The notes under the pieces are model-generated. The model worked only from the letters and a program-made list of their open reading frames with translations. It was not told the origin of the DNA and made no database searches. From assembly GCA_026770585.1 (NCBI GenBank), contig MU646880.1, positions 59,871 through 72,683 of the forward strand: a DNA stretch of 12,813 nt, given 5' to 3'. The position numbers and the translations under genes were made by a program. The stretch comes from Baffinella frigidus. Its lineage: Eukaryota > Cryptophyceae > Cryptomonadales > Baffinellaceae. Below, piece by piece: positions 1 to 6,629 of this stretch (its first letter is position 1; each line of letters starts with the position of its first letter).

Positions 1-54
1 CCATCCCCAAACCCCAAACCCCAAACCCCAAACCCCAAACCCCAAACCCCAAAC
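1..54. repeat. CCCCAAA (TTTGGGG) telomere-variant array
   Basis: Six exact 7-base units AAACCCC run from position 9 to 50, with partial units on each side. This is a one-base variant of the TTTAGGG telomere unit (TTTGGGG on the minus strand). The C-rich strand is on plus, the orientation expected of a left chromosome end, but the array is short and could equally be an interstitial patch. The TTTGGGG variant also recurs inside the large array downstream (for example 7501-7520 and 7620-7640). Confidence 0.85.
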
Positions 55-345
55 CAGGTGCACTCAAACATGCCCCTGGCGCACCACGTGTTCCCTTCCA
101 GAAAACCGTCGATCCAGGCGAGTCGGGTGTATGGCGCGACGCCGCATCAGGTGCCCCCCCGCCACGCGACGATACCGCGGAGCTAAAATCGCCTGGGTCT
201 TTCTATTGTTCCTGGTACAACGCGGGCGGAGTCCGTCCGCGGATTAGTACTGGTTGGACCCGACGCGAGTTGGTCCACTGTCGATTTGAGGTGCAGGTTG
301 AGTCGGGTGTGTGGCGCGATGCCGCACCAGGTTCCGCCCCCCGCA
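55..345. repeat. 180-bp-spaced direct duplication in GC-rich DNA
   Basis: The motif beginning AGTCGGGTGTATGGCGCGAC at 121 recurs at 301 as AGTCGGGTGTGTGGCGCGAT, exactly 180 bases later, and both are followed by a GCCGCAYCAGGT stretch. A weaker third piece (GGTGCGACGCCACACCAGGT) lies at about 353-372. No coding assignment is possible; frames are open on both strands, as expected for GC-rich duplicated DNA. Confidence 0.6.
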
Positions 346-373
346 CCTTAAGGTGCGACGCCACACCAGGTGG

Positions 374-394
374 CACACACACGCACACACACGG
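374..394. repeat. Short CA microsatellite
   Basis: An ACACACACGCACACACACG tract, about 19 bases of CA dinucleotides interrupted by one CG. It creates His-Thr or Cys-Val runs in the translated frames, which argues that those frames are not genuine genes. Confidence 0.8.
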
Positions 395-504
395 CGATCC
401 GTCCCTCCAAAACCAACCCTCCAGGAACCCCCCGCCGCTTCTTCCCTCCGGGGATCTCCGGGGACCACCTGATCCTTGGTGCATCCCGTACCTTGCCTTC
501 CTAA

Positions 505-1252
505 GGCTGTGTCCTTTCAGCGCGGGTGTTTTCCCCGCTGTGAGGGACCCTGCTTTGGAGGATGCCGTTTGCGTCGCAGAGGACGTTTGGCTGGACTTTC
601 GGCTGAACGTGTAGCGCTCAAAAAAAACACGTGGCTCGCCGGGCATGAGGCGCCACCCCCTACGCTGGAAGCCCTGGTTTTTCTTCCAGCCGGGGCCTCC
701 GGGTACCACCTCTCGCCCGTGTCTCATAACATATCACGCCTTGCTCAGTGTCCCCCCCTTCCGGGCGGGTGTTTTCCCCCGCTGTGAAGGACCCTGCTTG
801 GGAGGATGTCCTTCGTTACTACCCCTTGTACAAAACTGTGTACCAATCACGTCCCCAAAACGCAACGCTTCACCCCCCCCAAAACAAAAAAAACGGCCGT
901 GTGCGTTGCAGACCCGTCCGGGAGGGTCTGTTTGCCCCGCTGTGAAGGACCCTGTGTTGGAGAATGCCGTTTGCGTCGCAGAGGGCGTTGCGTGAAGGGT
1001 CTCTCGTGTGGGCAGGTGCATGTGGACAGCCTCATGTGGACAGCCTCAGAGGGCGCCTTCCAGCCGGGGCCTCCGGGAAGCACCTCTCGCCCGTGTCTCA
1101 TAACATATCACGCCTTGCTCAGTGTCCCCCCCTTCCGGGCGGGTGTTTTTCCCGCTGTGAAGGACCCCACTTTGGCACAGAATGCCGTGTGCGATGCAGA
1201 GGGCGTTGCGTGAAGGGTCTCTCGTGTGGGCAGGTGCATGTGGACAGCCTCG
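505..1252. repeat. Interleaved tandem duplication blocks (four copies of a GGGTGTTTTCCCCGCTGTGA core)
   Basis: A core running from CGGGTGTTTTCCCCGCTGTG through AAGGACCCTG to a GAATGCCGTTTGCGTCGCAG-like end occurs near 511-594, 755-815, 920-1000 and 1136-1215. Two larger near-identical blocks sit on this core. One starts TTCCAGCCGGGGCCTCCGGG (684-800 and 1058-1172, offset 374). The other starts CCGCTGTGAAGGACC (937-1033 and 1152-1250, offset about 215) and ends at TGTGGACAGCCTC. A 15-bp tandem doubling of CATGTGGACAGCCTC lies at about 1019-1047. The core translates to a similar peptide (AVKDPxLENAVCVAE) in three different frames, each soon stopped, so it could be a decayed exon repeat, but drift shows no codon-position bias I can see. 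Most likely it is non-coding repeat. Confidence 0.7.
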
Positions 1253-1618
1253 TCCATTCCAACGGCATCAGGTCTCACCACCCTTGCCCGAATCCTGCCT
1301 CGCCGCCAGCCCCCGAACATCGTCCCGTTGCTAGCCCTCCGTGAGGTCCTTGAGGTTTTGATTTCGCCCAAGATAGCCGACCGCCACGCTTTTCCGTAGA
1401 AAAGATCTGCTGCAGCCCCAACCGCTCCAAGCGTGTCGAGTGGGCAAATAGTAGCTTCCCGTATCTCCCTTATACAGTTTCCCTTATTTCCCTTAATTTC
1501 ATCTTAATCCCCTTAATATATTCTTTTCTGAAAGCGCTCTGCTCTGCCGTGGTGCTCACGGCTGTGCGCCGCATTCTTTTTCACACGCGGCTGCCGCGAC
1601 TGTTTGAGTTTGCATGCG
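1253..1618. other. Unassigned stretch with one dispersed-repeat unit
   Basis: No convincing gene is seen. Positions 1343-1412 (AGGTCCTTGAGGTTTTGATT, then TTTCCGTAGAAAAGATCTGC) match a dispersed unit found again at about 6770-6850 and, inverted, at about 6023-6071. The stretch at 1455-1530 is AT-rich with repeated CCCTTA/CCTTAAT steps and resembles low-complexity spacer. Confidence 0.4.
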
Positions 1619-1621
1619 CAC

Positions 1622-1742
1622 TACAGGGGTACCTCGCTCATAAGAAACCGCGCCCCCCTAGGACCCTACAGTAGGCCTGTGCCAGGGCCCTGTTACAATC
1701 CTAGGGGGGGGGGGGGGTTCTCATGAGCGAGGTACCCCTGTA
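1622..1742. mobile_element. MT1 palindromic mini-element, copy 1
   Basis: A 121-bp inverted-repeat element. The left end TACAGGGGTACCTCGCTCAT is mirrored by ATGAGCGAGGTACCCCTGTA at the right. The centre holds CCTAGGACCCTACAGTAGGC and a G run of about 14 near 1703-1717. There is no open frame of its own, so it is a non-autonomous MITE-like element. Both ends finish in TA, which would fit a TA target duplication of the Tc1/mariner/pogo type; that class assignment is inference. Copy 2 begins only 18 bases downstream. Confidence 0.85.
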
Positions 1743-1760
1743 GTGTGAGACCGTATGCAA

Positions 1761-1883
1761 TACAGGGGTACCTCGCTCATAAGAAACCGCCCCCCCCCCC
1801 TGGGGCCACCATAAGGCTCTAGGCATGGGCCTACTGCAGGGTCCTAGGGGGAGGCCGTTTCTTCTGAGCGAGGTACCCCTGTA
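1761..1883. mobile_element. MT1 palindromic mini-element, copy 2
   Basis: A 123-bp copy with TACAGGGGTACCTCGCTCAT at the left and AGCGAGGTACCCCTGTA at the right. The core reads CTAGGCATGGGCCTACTGCA followed by GGGTCCTAGG. The right flank GTGTGAG is shared with copy 1, so the pair may be a local duplication and not two independent insertions. Confidence 0.85.
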
Positions 1884-1927
1884 GTGTGAGCGTGCAATGC
1901 ATTTCCAGTGCTGCCACAATTCTCGCG

Positions 1928-2445
1928 TCGCTGACAATCTGGTCCTCATCCCTCCTCTCCCCCCTCCCCCCTCTCCCCTCTCTCCTCGCTTCTCTCTGGT
2001 GGGGGCGGCTAGCTTGCCGGCCGGGCGGCCCCGTGTGTCGCTGACAATCTGGTCCTCATCTCTCCTCTCCCCCCTCTCCCCTCTCCCCTCTCCCCTCGCT
2101 TCTCTCTGGTGGGGGCGACTACCTTGCCGGCCGGGCGGCCCCGTGTGTCGCTGACAATCTGGTCCTCATCTCTCCCTTCTCCACTGGAAGCATCGCGCGC
2201 TCAAACTACAGGAGAACCTCGCTCATATAAGAAAGTCCCGCCCTAGGCCTACTGTAGGGTCCTAGGGGGGCGCGGTATTGCAGGCTCAAACCAGTGTTGC
2301 CACCATTCTCGTGTCGCTGACAATCTGGTCCTCATCTCTCTCTCCCCCCTCTCCCCTCTCCCCTCTCCCCTCTCTGGTGGGGGCGACTACCTTGCCGGCC
2401 GGGCGGCCCCGTGTGTCGCTGACAATCTGGTCCTGGCTCTGCAGT
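1928..2445. repeat. 110-bp minisatellite with polypyrimidine core
   Basis: The unit start TCGCTGACAATCTGGTCCTC falls at 1928, 2038, 2148, 2314 and 2416. The first three are exactly 110 bases apart; 2314 to 2416 is 102. Each full unit continues through a CT-only tract, then TCTCTGGTGGGGGCG, then CTTGCCGGCCGGGCGGCCCC. The third unit is cut short near 2182 and followed by an MT1 remnant, after which the pre-array sequence (CCAGTGYTGCCAC) and the array resume. The long frames crossing it are repeat-derived. Confidence 0.9.
2207..2276. mobile_element. MT1 mini-element, copy 3 (right end lost)
   Basis: The left end TACAGGAGAACCTCGCTCAT and the core CCTAGGCCTACTGTAGGGTC are present, but the right inverted repeat is absent: the element breaks off after GGGGCGCGGT. 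It lies inside the 110-bp minisatellite. The short words GCTCAAA before it and GGCTCAAA after it could be a remnant duplication. Confidence 0.75.
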
Positions 2446-2676
2446 GAAGAGCTGATGGACACGCCCATCGGAGGATGGAACGCGTCCACCACTCTCGCGG
2501 TCACCGGTGACGCCCTCCTCCCTATCCCCCCCGCCCCTCCTCCCTATCCGCTCCCTTCTCCTCCCTATCTTCTTCATTTCCTTCGTCTTGTTATTTCCCT
2601 TCGTCGTCTTCATGTTCTTCTTCGTTACTTCTTGTTCTTCTTCTTCGTGACTCTCGAGGCTCCCATCACCACGCCA
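2446..2676. other. Spacer plus first copy of a CTTCGTC pyrimidine tract
   Basis: The piece 2446-2512 is unique sequence containing the 12-bp perfect palindrome GTCACCGGTGAC (2500-2511). From 2512 a CCTCCCTATC-rich tract leads into a TTC-rich stretch (about 2570-2665). That stretch is repeated almost exactly at 2967-3062, including the shared words CATTTCCTTCGTCTTGTTAT and TTCGTGACTC. No gene is supported. Confidence 0.6.
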
Positions 2677-2854
2677 GATCTAATCGCGGCGAGTATTTTA
2701 ACAAAATACGATTTCGGGGATCTCCGATCCGATTTGCAACGAAATTTACTACACAGGCTTGACCATTTTTAAAAGTACAGACAATCGTGTGGTAATTTTC
2801 GCTGAAAATACTTTTAAAATCGTATTTTGTCAAAATACTCGTCCGGATGAGATC
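2677..2854. mobile_element. AT-rich foldback element, 178 bp
   Basis: The 39-base ends (2677-2715 and 2816-2854) are inverted copies matching at 33 of 39 positions. The most conserved part reads CGAGTATTTTRACAAAATAC, which is itself a small palindrome (GTATTTT-3nt-AAAATAC). The element is clearly AT-richer than its GC-rich surroundings and has no convincing open frame, so it is a MITE-like insertion. The ends begin GATCT, and no target duplication is evident. Confidence 0.8.
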
Positions 2855-2966
2855 CTTGCAAGGTGTTGCCACAAGTCAATTTCTCATCAAGGCAGTGGTT
2901 TTCAAACGGCAAAGAACCTTATCAGAAAGGTTTTAAAAAATTCTACACCCTCCTCTAGGTCACGGG

Positions 2967-3062
2967 CGGCATTTCCTTCGTCTTGTTATTTCCCTTCGTC
3001 GTCTTCATGTTTTTCTTCGTTACTTCTTCTTCTTCTTCTTCTTCGTGACTCGCAAAGCTCCC
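2967..3062. repeat. Second copy of the TTC-rich tract
   Basis: Near-identical to about 2572-2665, with a longer CTT run (about 3022-3044) showing microsatellite expansion. The two copies bracket the AT-rich foldback element, so the block was duplicated either before or after that element inserted. The unique piece before it (2855-2966) shows no feature. Confidence 0.75.
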
Positions 3063-3170
3063 CACAGGTGACGGGCGGGGCCCGTACGACTCCTCAGCGA
3101 CGCGGGGGTACCGGGAGGAACAGAGCTGGGGCGCTTCTGGCGCGGTCAACACCGGCCTCGACCCGCGCCA

Positions 3171-3625
3171 AGGCTATCGAGGCATCCAGCGTGTACGCCC
3201 CCGCCCCCGCCCTAACCCTTCAGTCGTTTGATACCCCTCGAGATGTCCTAACCCTTCAGTTGTTTGATACCCCTCGGGATTTCCCCTTCAGTCGTTTGAT
3301 ACCCCTCGGGATGAAGCCAGCAGTCATGGGCGGGGGTTCCGCCAGCGTGCCCCCGCCCCCGCCCTAACCTTTCAGTCGTCTGATACCCCACCCATCGGGA
3401 TCAAACGTGATGCTGTTTCCCTCGCGCTTTCCCCCGCGCCCAGGCTATCGAGGCATCCCGCGTGTACGCCCCCGCCCGCGTCCTAACCTTTCAGTCGTGA
3501 TGTGCCAGCGTGTGCCAGAGCCTGTGCCAGCTTGTGCCAGCGTGTGCCAGAGCGTGTGATACCCCGCTGGATGAAACCAGCAGTCATGGGCCGGGGCTCC
3601 GCTTGAGCCCCTGGCTGGTTCCTGC
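3171..3625. repeat. Nested tandem repeats (CAGTCGTTTGATACCCCTCG unit)
   Basis: A unit of about 33-36 bases, CTAACCYTTCAGTCGTTTGA followed by TACCCCTCGGGAT, is repeated from 3212, 3247, about 3280, 3363 and 3482, with decay in the last copies. A larger unit is superimposed: GGCTATCGAGGCATCC at 3172 and 3443, and GATGAARCCAGCAGTCATGG at 3310 and 3569. The section 3497-3560 adds a TGTGCCAG minisatellite. The MLGA-free frames across it are repeat artefacts. The section 3063-3170 is GC-rich spacer with no visible feature. Confidence 0.75.
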
Positions 3626-3743
3626 TGATTTCAGCCTGAGTGTGTTGCGAAGTTGTCAGCGCGTGTGGTGCAAACTTGGTGCTGCTTCCCCAACGCGGTG
3701 CTAGCGTGCTCCTGGGCGCGATGCTGACCCTTGACCCCCGCAA

Positions 3744-3882
3744 CCACCAGCCCTGCGAGGCGGACCAAATCGACGGTTGTTGGGAGCCATTTCCTCGGGT
3801 GGCACATTCGAATTCGAAGGTGCCGCCCGAGGAGTTGGCGCATGCTGCAGCCTCGATCTGGTCCGCCTCGGAGGGCTGGTGG
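3744..3882. mobile_element. Foldback element with 30-bp inverted ends, 139 bp
   Basis: The left end 3744-3773 (CCACCAGCCCTGCGAGGCGG, then ACCAAATCGA) matches the inverted right end 3853-3882 at 28 of 30 positions. The centre is a second near-perfect palindrome: CCTCGGGTGGCACA, TTCGAATTCGAA, GGTGCCGCCCGAGG. Because the DNA reads nearly the same on both strands, the opposing frames encode similar peptides (both contain EADQI and SIWSAS-x-GWW). This marks those frames as palindrome shadows and not genes. Confidence 0.85.
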
Positions 3883-3936
3883 AATGTGAACACTGATGAG
3901 TGTTTTCCCCACGAGGGGGGTCCCCTGCTGAGGCGG

Positions 3937-4057
3937 TAGAGGGGTACCTTGCTCATAAGAAACCGCCCACCGCTTTGGACCACGATAGGGCCCTAGGCAT
4001 AGGCCTTCTGTAGGGCCCTAGGAGGAGGCGGTTTCGCATGAGCGAGGTACCCCTGTA
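3937..4057. mobile_element. MT1 palindromic mini-element, copy 4
   Basis: A 121-bp copy with left end GGGGTACCTTGCTCATAAGA and right end ATGAGCGAGGTACCCCTGTA. The core holds GGACCACGATAGGGCCCTAG and CATAGGCCTTCTGTAGGGCC. The outermost left bases are diverged (TAGAGGGG in place of TACAGGGG). Confidence 0.85.
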
Positions 4058-4139
4058 TGTCCTCACACGCGACACGCAGTGTTAGCTTGTACCGGGCATC
4101 GATGCAACATCTGACACCCTGACACCCGCTGCGATCGGG

Positions 4140-4236
4140 GGGCTTGATGCGATCCGAAAGGAAGCAGGGCCTTTCTGCAGGATAAGTTCCAGTGTCCGTC
4201 TATGGTGGGAGTTGAAAGAACCTAAAGGACCTAGAG
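4140..4236 (-). repeat. Dispersed AGGTCCTTTAGGTT unit, inverted copy
   Basis: Read on minus, this carries AGGTCCTTTAGGTTCTTTCA, then the CTCCCACCATAGACGGACAC section, then GCAGAAAGGCC and CTTTCGGATCGCATC. The same order occurs on plus at about 6640-6760. The two copies are roughly 80% alike by eye. The sequence before it (4058-4139) contains CTGACACCCTGACACCCGCT, which is echoed at 4330-4349. Confidence 0.65.
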
Positions 4237-4237
4237 G

Positions 4238-4462
4238 ATCTCTCTCTCTCTATCTCTCTCTCTCACTCTCGCTCTCTCTGAATCCCCTCACCGCGCGACA
4301 GCGGATGCAGGAGTCGCTGCGGGGCGATGCTGACACCCTGATACCCGCTTTCTCTCTCTCTCTCTCTCTCCCTCCCTCCCTCCCTCCCTCTCTCTCTCTC
4401 GCTCTCTCTCTCTCTGAATCCCCTCACCGCGCGACAGCGGATGCACGAGTCGCTGCGGGAGT
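4238..4462. repeat. CT/CCCT microsatellite with duplicated spacer
   Basis: Two CT-repeat tracts (about 4238-4279 and 4350-4416, the second with CCCT quadruplets) are each followed by the same spacer, TGAATCCCCTCACCGCGCGA then CAGCGGATGCA. Strong purine/pyrimidine strand asymmetry makes these candidate triplex-forming tracts. The Ser-Leu and Arg-Glu runs in open frames here are low-complexity artefacts. Confidence 0.85.
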
Positions 4463-4473
4463 CGGACCGCGCC

Positions 4474-4633
4474 CTCCAGCTCGTCCACGGTGCCGACAAA
4501 TAAGGCTCATAACCCTCAAGTGGTCGAGTAGGCGCATACGCCCTACCGTAGGGCCCTAGGACCTGCCTAGGACCTGTCGGGGGTCTATTTGGTGCCCCTC
4601 GGCACTCCAGCTCGTCCACGGTGCCGACAGATA
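4474..4633. repeat. 25-bp direct repeat flanking an MT2 fragment
   Basis: CTCCAGCTCGTCCACGGTGC followed by CGACA is identical at 4474-4498 and 4605-4629, and the match extends to 28 of 29 with ATA after it. The pair brackets the truncated MT2 copy at 4509-4603. It is longer than a normal target duplication, so duplication or gene conversion is likelier. Confidence 0.8.
4509..4603 (+). mobile_element. MT2 mini-element, copy A (right end missing)
   Basis: Starts ATAACCCTCAAGTGGTCGAG, passes through the core CCCTACCGTAGGGCCCTAGG and GGGGGTCTATTTGG, then stops before the right inverted end. It matches the reverse complement of copy B closely, including the GGGTCTATTTGG section, so these two form a subfamily distinct from copies C and D. 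Confidence 0.75.
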
Positions 4634-4764
4634 GGTCCAATTGTGAAGTTATCAGTCAACTCTCGCTACGTTGGAGGCCTGGGTGAATCTACTTCGGAGG
4701 CCTAAGTGGCGTCCTCATAACCTTGCGTCCTTAGATACCCGTAGAGCCTAGATACCCACACTCA
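4634..4764. other. Spacer, no feature recognised
   Basis: Contains a short imperfect doubling of GGAGGCCT (4670-4704) and GATACCC (4734-4757). No frame, RNA or element is supported. Confidence 0.4.
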
Positions 4765-4867
4765 TATCCCTCAAGTGGCGAGGGTGTCCAAATAGACCCC
4801 CTGAGGTCCTAGGCAGGTCCTGGGGCCCTGCGGTAGGGCGTACGAGCCTACTCGCCACTAAAGGGAT
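4765..4867 (-). mobile_element. MT2 mini-element, copy B (complete, inverted)
   Basis: A 103-bp palindrome with TATCCCTCAAGTGGCGAG at the left and CTCGCCACTAAAGGGA at the right. The core, CCTAGGCAGGTCCTGGGGCC then CTGCGGTAGGGCGTACG, is in the opposite orientation to copies A, C and D. The spacer 4868-4956 after it contains nothing recognisable beyond an AATAAAGAAGGAGAAGAAG purine run at about 4926-4944. Confidence 0.8.
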
Positions 4868-4956
4868 GTTGTTGTATCACTCAACGCAAGGCTCACGGGC
4901 CTACTTAGGACCTGTATCGAGAGTAATAAAGAAGGAGAAGAAGTTTCTGACAGATA

Positions 4957-5071
4957 CAGGAGTACCTAGCTCAGAAGAAACCGTCCCCCCCATAGGACCA
5001 CCATAGGGCCCTAGGCATAGGCCTACTGTAGGGTCCTAGGGGGGCGCGGTTATCAGCGAGGTACCCCTGTA
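4957..5071. mobile_element. MT1 palindromic mini-element, copy 5
   Basis: A 115-bp copy. The left end is TACAGGAGTACCTAGCTCAG; the right end AGCGAGGTACCCCTGTA has lost several bases of the GTTTCTTATGAGC section. The core CATAGGCCTACTGTAGGGTC is intact. Confidence 0.85.
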
Positions 5072-5136
5072 GCCTCCCCTCCCCTCGATGCGGCTCGGCG
5101 CGTCCATGGCTGGCAGACTGTGAATGCGGCAAGTCT

Positions 5137-5226
5137 AATAGGGTAAGCCGAGGGATCCTAGGACCAAAAAGTCTCGGCATACGGTAGGAGGTCCTAGGCA
5201 ATGCCGTAGGCCTAACTACCCCATTT
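5137..5226. repeat. Degenerate palindrome with CCTAGGACC/GGTCCTAGG arms
   Basis: An outer AATAGGGTAAGCC is weakly mirrored by GGCCTAACTACCCCATT, with GATCCTAGGACC and AGGTCCTAGGC inside. It is likely a decayed element related to MT1/MT2 by the shared CCTAGG core. The confidence is modest because the arms are interrupted. The section 5072-5136 before it has no visible feature. Confidence 0.45.
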
Positions 5227-5582
5227 TCAGGCCGTTAGCCTATGAAGTCATCCGCGTTGCCGACAGATGACCGCGCCACCCCTCGACCGACAGATAGCAG
5301 CGCCTCAACACCCATCGATCCGAACAGAAGCGTCTTCCAAGAGCAACGTGTGGGATCGGCGCCAGCAGGGCTGGCATACTGTCGTGTGTTTGCAGGAGGA
5401 GATCTGTTTGCTGCTGCGGGGAGGGGCGTGTGTGTGTGTTGTAGGTGTAGGACAGATCCTAAGGTTCGTTCAGAATAGACTGCGTGGAGCAAAGGATGCT
5501 GTACAGTAACTGTAAAACAAGACAAAGCGCCTCGTTTCTGTTGCGCTCTTGGGCAGCTTCAACTGGCAGGGGCCCTGGAGTC
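5227..5582. other. Unassigned interval with weak open frames
   Basis: Plus-strand frames of 78 and 80 codons overlap at 5242-5509, and a 96-codon minus frame covers 5235-5525. None shows a recognisable domain. A short GT run (5428-5440, GCGTGTGTGTGTGTTG) inflates them. GCCGACAGATGA at 5260 and ACCGACAGATAG at 5287 are a short imperfect repeat. A non-repetitive exon cannot be excluded, but I do not call one. Confidence 0.3.
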
Positions 5583-5686
5583 TATCCCTTAAGTGACCAG
5601 TAGGCTCATACGCCCTACCGTAGGGCCCTAGGACCTGCCTAGGGCTTCCGTGGGCGATTATTCGCCCGTTGGTCACTTAAGGGATA
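5583..5686 (+). mobile_element. MT2 mini-element, copy C (complete)
   Basis: A 104-bp palindrome with TATCCCTTAAGTGACCAGTA at the left and TGGTCACTTAAGGGATA at the right. The core is CGCCCTACCGTAGGGCCCTA and GGACCTGCCTAGG. Its last TA is also the first TA of the adjoining MT1 copy, so two elements abut with no spacer. The G-to-A change in GTGGC is compensated in the opposite arm (GTGACC with GGTCAC). Confidence 0.9.
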
Positions 5687-5817
5687 GGGGTACCTCACTC
5701 ATAAGAACCTGGGACCACCATAGGGCCCTAGGCCTAGGACCACCATAGGGCCCTAGGCATAGGCCTACTGTAGGGTCCTAGGGGGGGTTGGTTTCTTATG
5801 AGCGAGGTACCCCTGTA
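5685..5817 (+). mobile_element. MT1 palindromic mini-element, copy 6 (internal duplication)
   Basis: A 133-bp copy starting TAGGGGTACCTCACTCATAA and ending ATGAGCGAGGTACCCCTGTA. The core word GGACCACCATAGGGCCCTAG is present twice in tandem (about 5711 and 5738), which explains the extra length. It directly abuts MT2 copy C. Confidence 0.9.
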
Positions 5818-6071
5818 GTCGCCACCGGCCAAGCGACACCGTGTGGAGACTTTCCTTGCGAAGCTACGCCGCACAGGGCTCAAAGCCTTTGAGCATACAT
5901 CCTTGACTCTGATCCTGTGCTGTCCCGTGCAGCCCTTAATGAAAGGGAGCCTTGCTCAATACAGTGGTGTGAGCCTCGGTCGGACAGGTGATGAGCCTCA
6001 ATGGATCTGAGGCGGGCGCGTCCTGGACGTGTCGTTGGCATATGTTGGGCGAAATTAAAACCTAAAGGACC
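5818..6071. other. Spacer ending in an inverted dispersed-repeat unit
   Basis: The section 5818-6020 shows no feature. About 6023-6071, read on minus, gives AGGTCCTTTAGGTTTTAATT, then CGCCCAACATATGCCAACGA. The same string occurs on plus at about 6781-6825, so this is an inverted copy of the dispersed unit. Confidence 0.5.
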
Positions 6072-6175
6072 TATCCCTTAAGTGGCGAGTAGGCGCATAT
6101 GCCCTACGGTAGGGCCATAGGACCTGCCTAGGGCGAGTTAGGGTGAATATTCGCCCGTCCGCCACTTAAGGGATA
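6072..6175 (+). mobile_element. MT2 mini-element, copy D (complete)
   Basis: A 104-bp palindrome with TATCCCTTAAGTGGCGAGTA at the left and GTCCGCCACTTAAGGGATA at the right. It carries the GAATATTCGCCCG section also found in copy C (GATTATTCGCCCG). The core reads GCCCTACGGTAGGGCCATAG. It sits directly after the inverted dispersed unit. Confidence 0.9.
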
Positions 6176-6629
6176 TGGACTGAGTCCTCACACATCCCCC
6201 AGGTCATGAGCCCCTTGTCATTTGTTGGGTTTACTGAAACACGTGGCAAAGCTTGAGGGGCACGCCACGGCGTGGGTCAAGCCAAGCCGACCGGACGGGC
6301 CCTTTTTAGGTCTTTTAGGTTCTTCGAGCTTCCAACATAGGTGGACACCTTTATTGCCGTTATTTCCGATTTATTAGAGAGGATCGTCGATTTCAGCCCG
6401 TGCCGTCGCCGAGCCAGAACCAGATCTGTCTTACTCCCTGTTGAGTGTTAGACTCAGGCCGCTGCACGCTAAAGGGGCCGATCCCCAAAAATATTTGGGA
6501 GATAGCAGGTTTCCGTACTGGACCCACCCTGGAAAACCAGGTCCTTTAGGAGGCCCCCTCCGGTCCGAGGCGGGCCCGTCCGTCCAGGTTATGATCCTTG
6601 TTTTTTTCGCTGGCGCACGAAGGGGCGTT
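6176..6629. other. Spacer with a partial dispersed-repeat unit
   Basis: About 6300-6351 carries CCTTTTTAGGTCTTTTAGGT, then TCTTCGAGCTTCCAACATAG and GTGGACACC, a diverged copy of the unit complete at 6640-6760. A 113-codon plus frame (6441-6782) and a 101-codon minus frame overlap here. Neither has a recognisable domain, and both run into the repeat units, so they are not called as genes. Confidence 0.45.

Noticed and set aside
203-727. A 174-codon minus-strand open frame near the left end
   Set aside because: It runs through the CA microsatellite and the duplicated GC-rich blocks and competes with several equally long frames on the other strand. No domain is visible.
1928-2445. A CRISPR-like regular spacing of repeats
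   Set aside because: The units are contiguous 110-bp minisatellite copies with no unique spacers, and the window is eukaryotic.
2278-2772. A 164-codon plus-strand frame
   Set aside because: It consists of minisatellite units, a pyrimidine tract and the start of the AT-rich foldback element, with no domain.
3483-3983. A 166-codon minus-strand frame and its plus-strand counterpart
   Set aside because: Both are produced by the 139-bp palindrome at 3744-3882, and their similar peptides are a consequence of the inverted repeat.
4212-4640. Frames rich in Ser-Leu (plus) or Arg-Glu (minus)
   Set aside because: These are translations of the CT/CCCT microsatellite and the adjacent MT2 copy, not genes.
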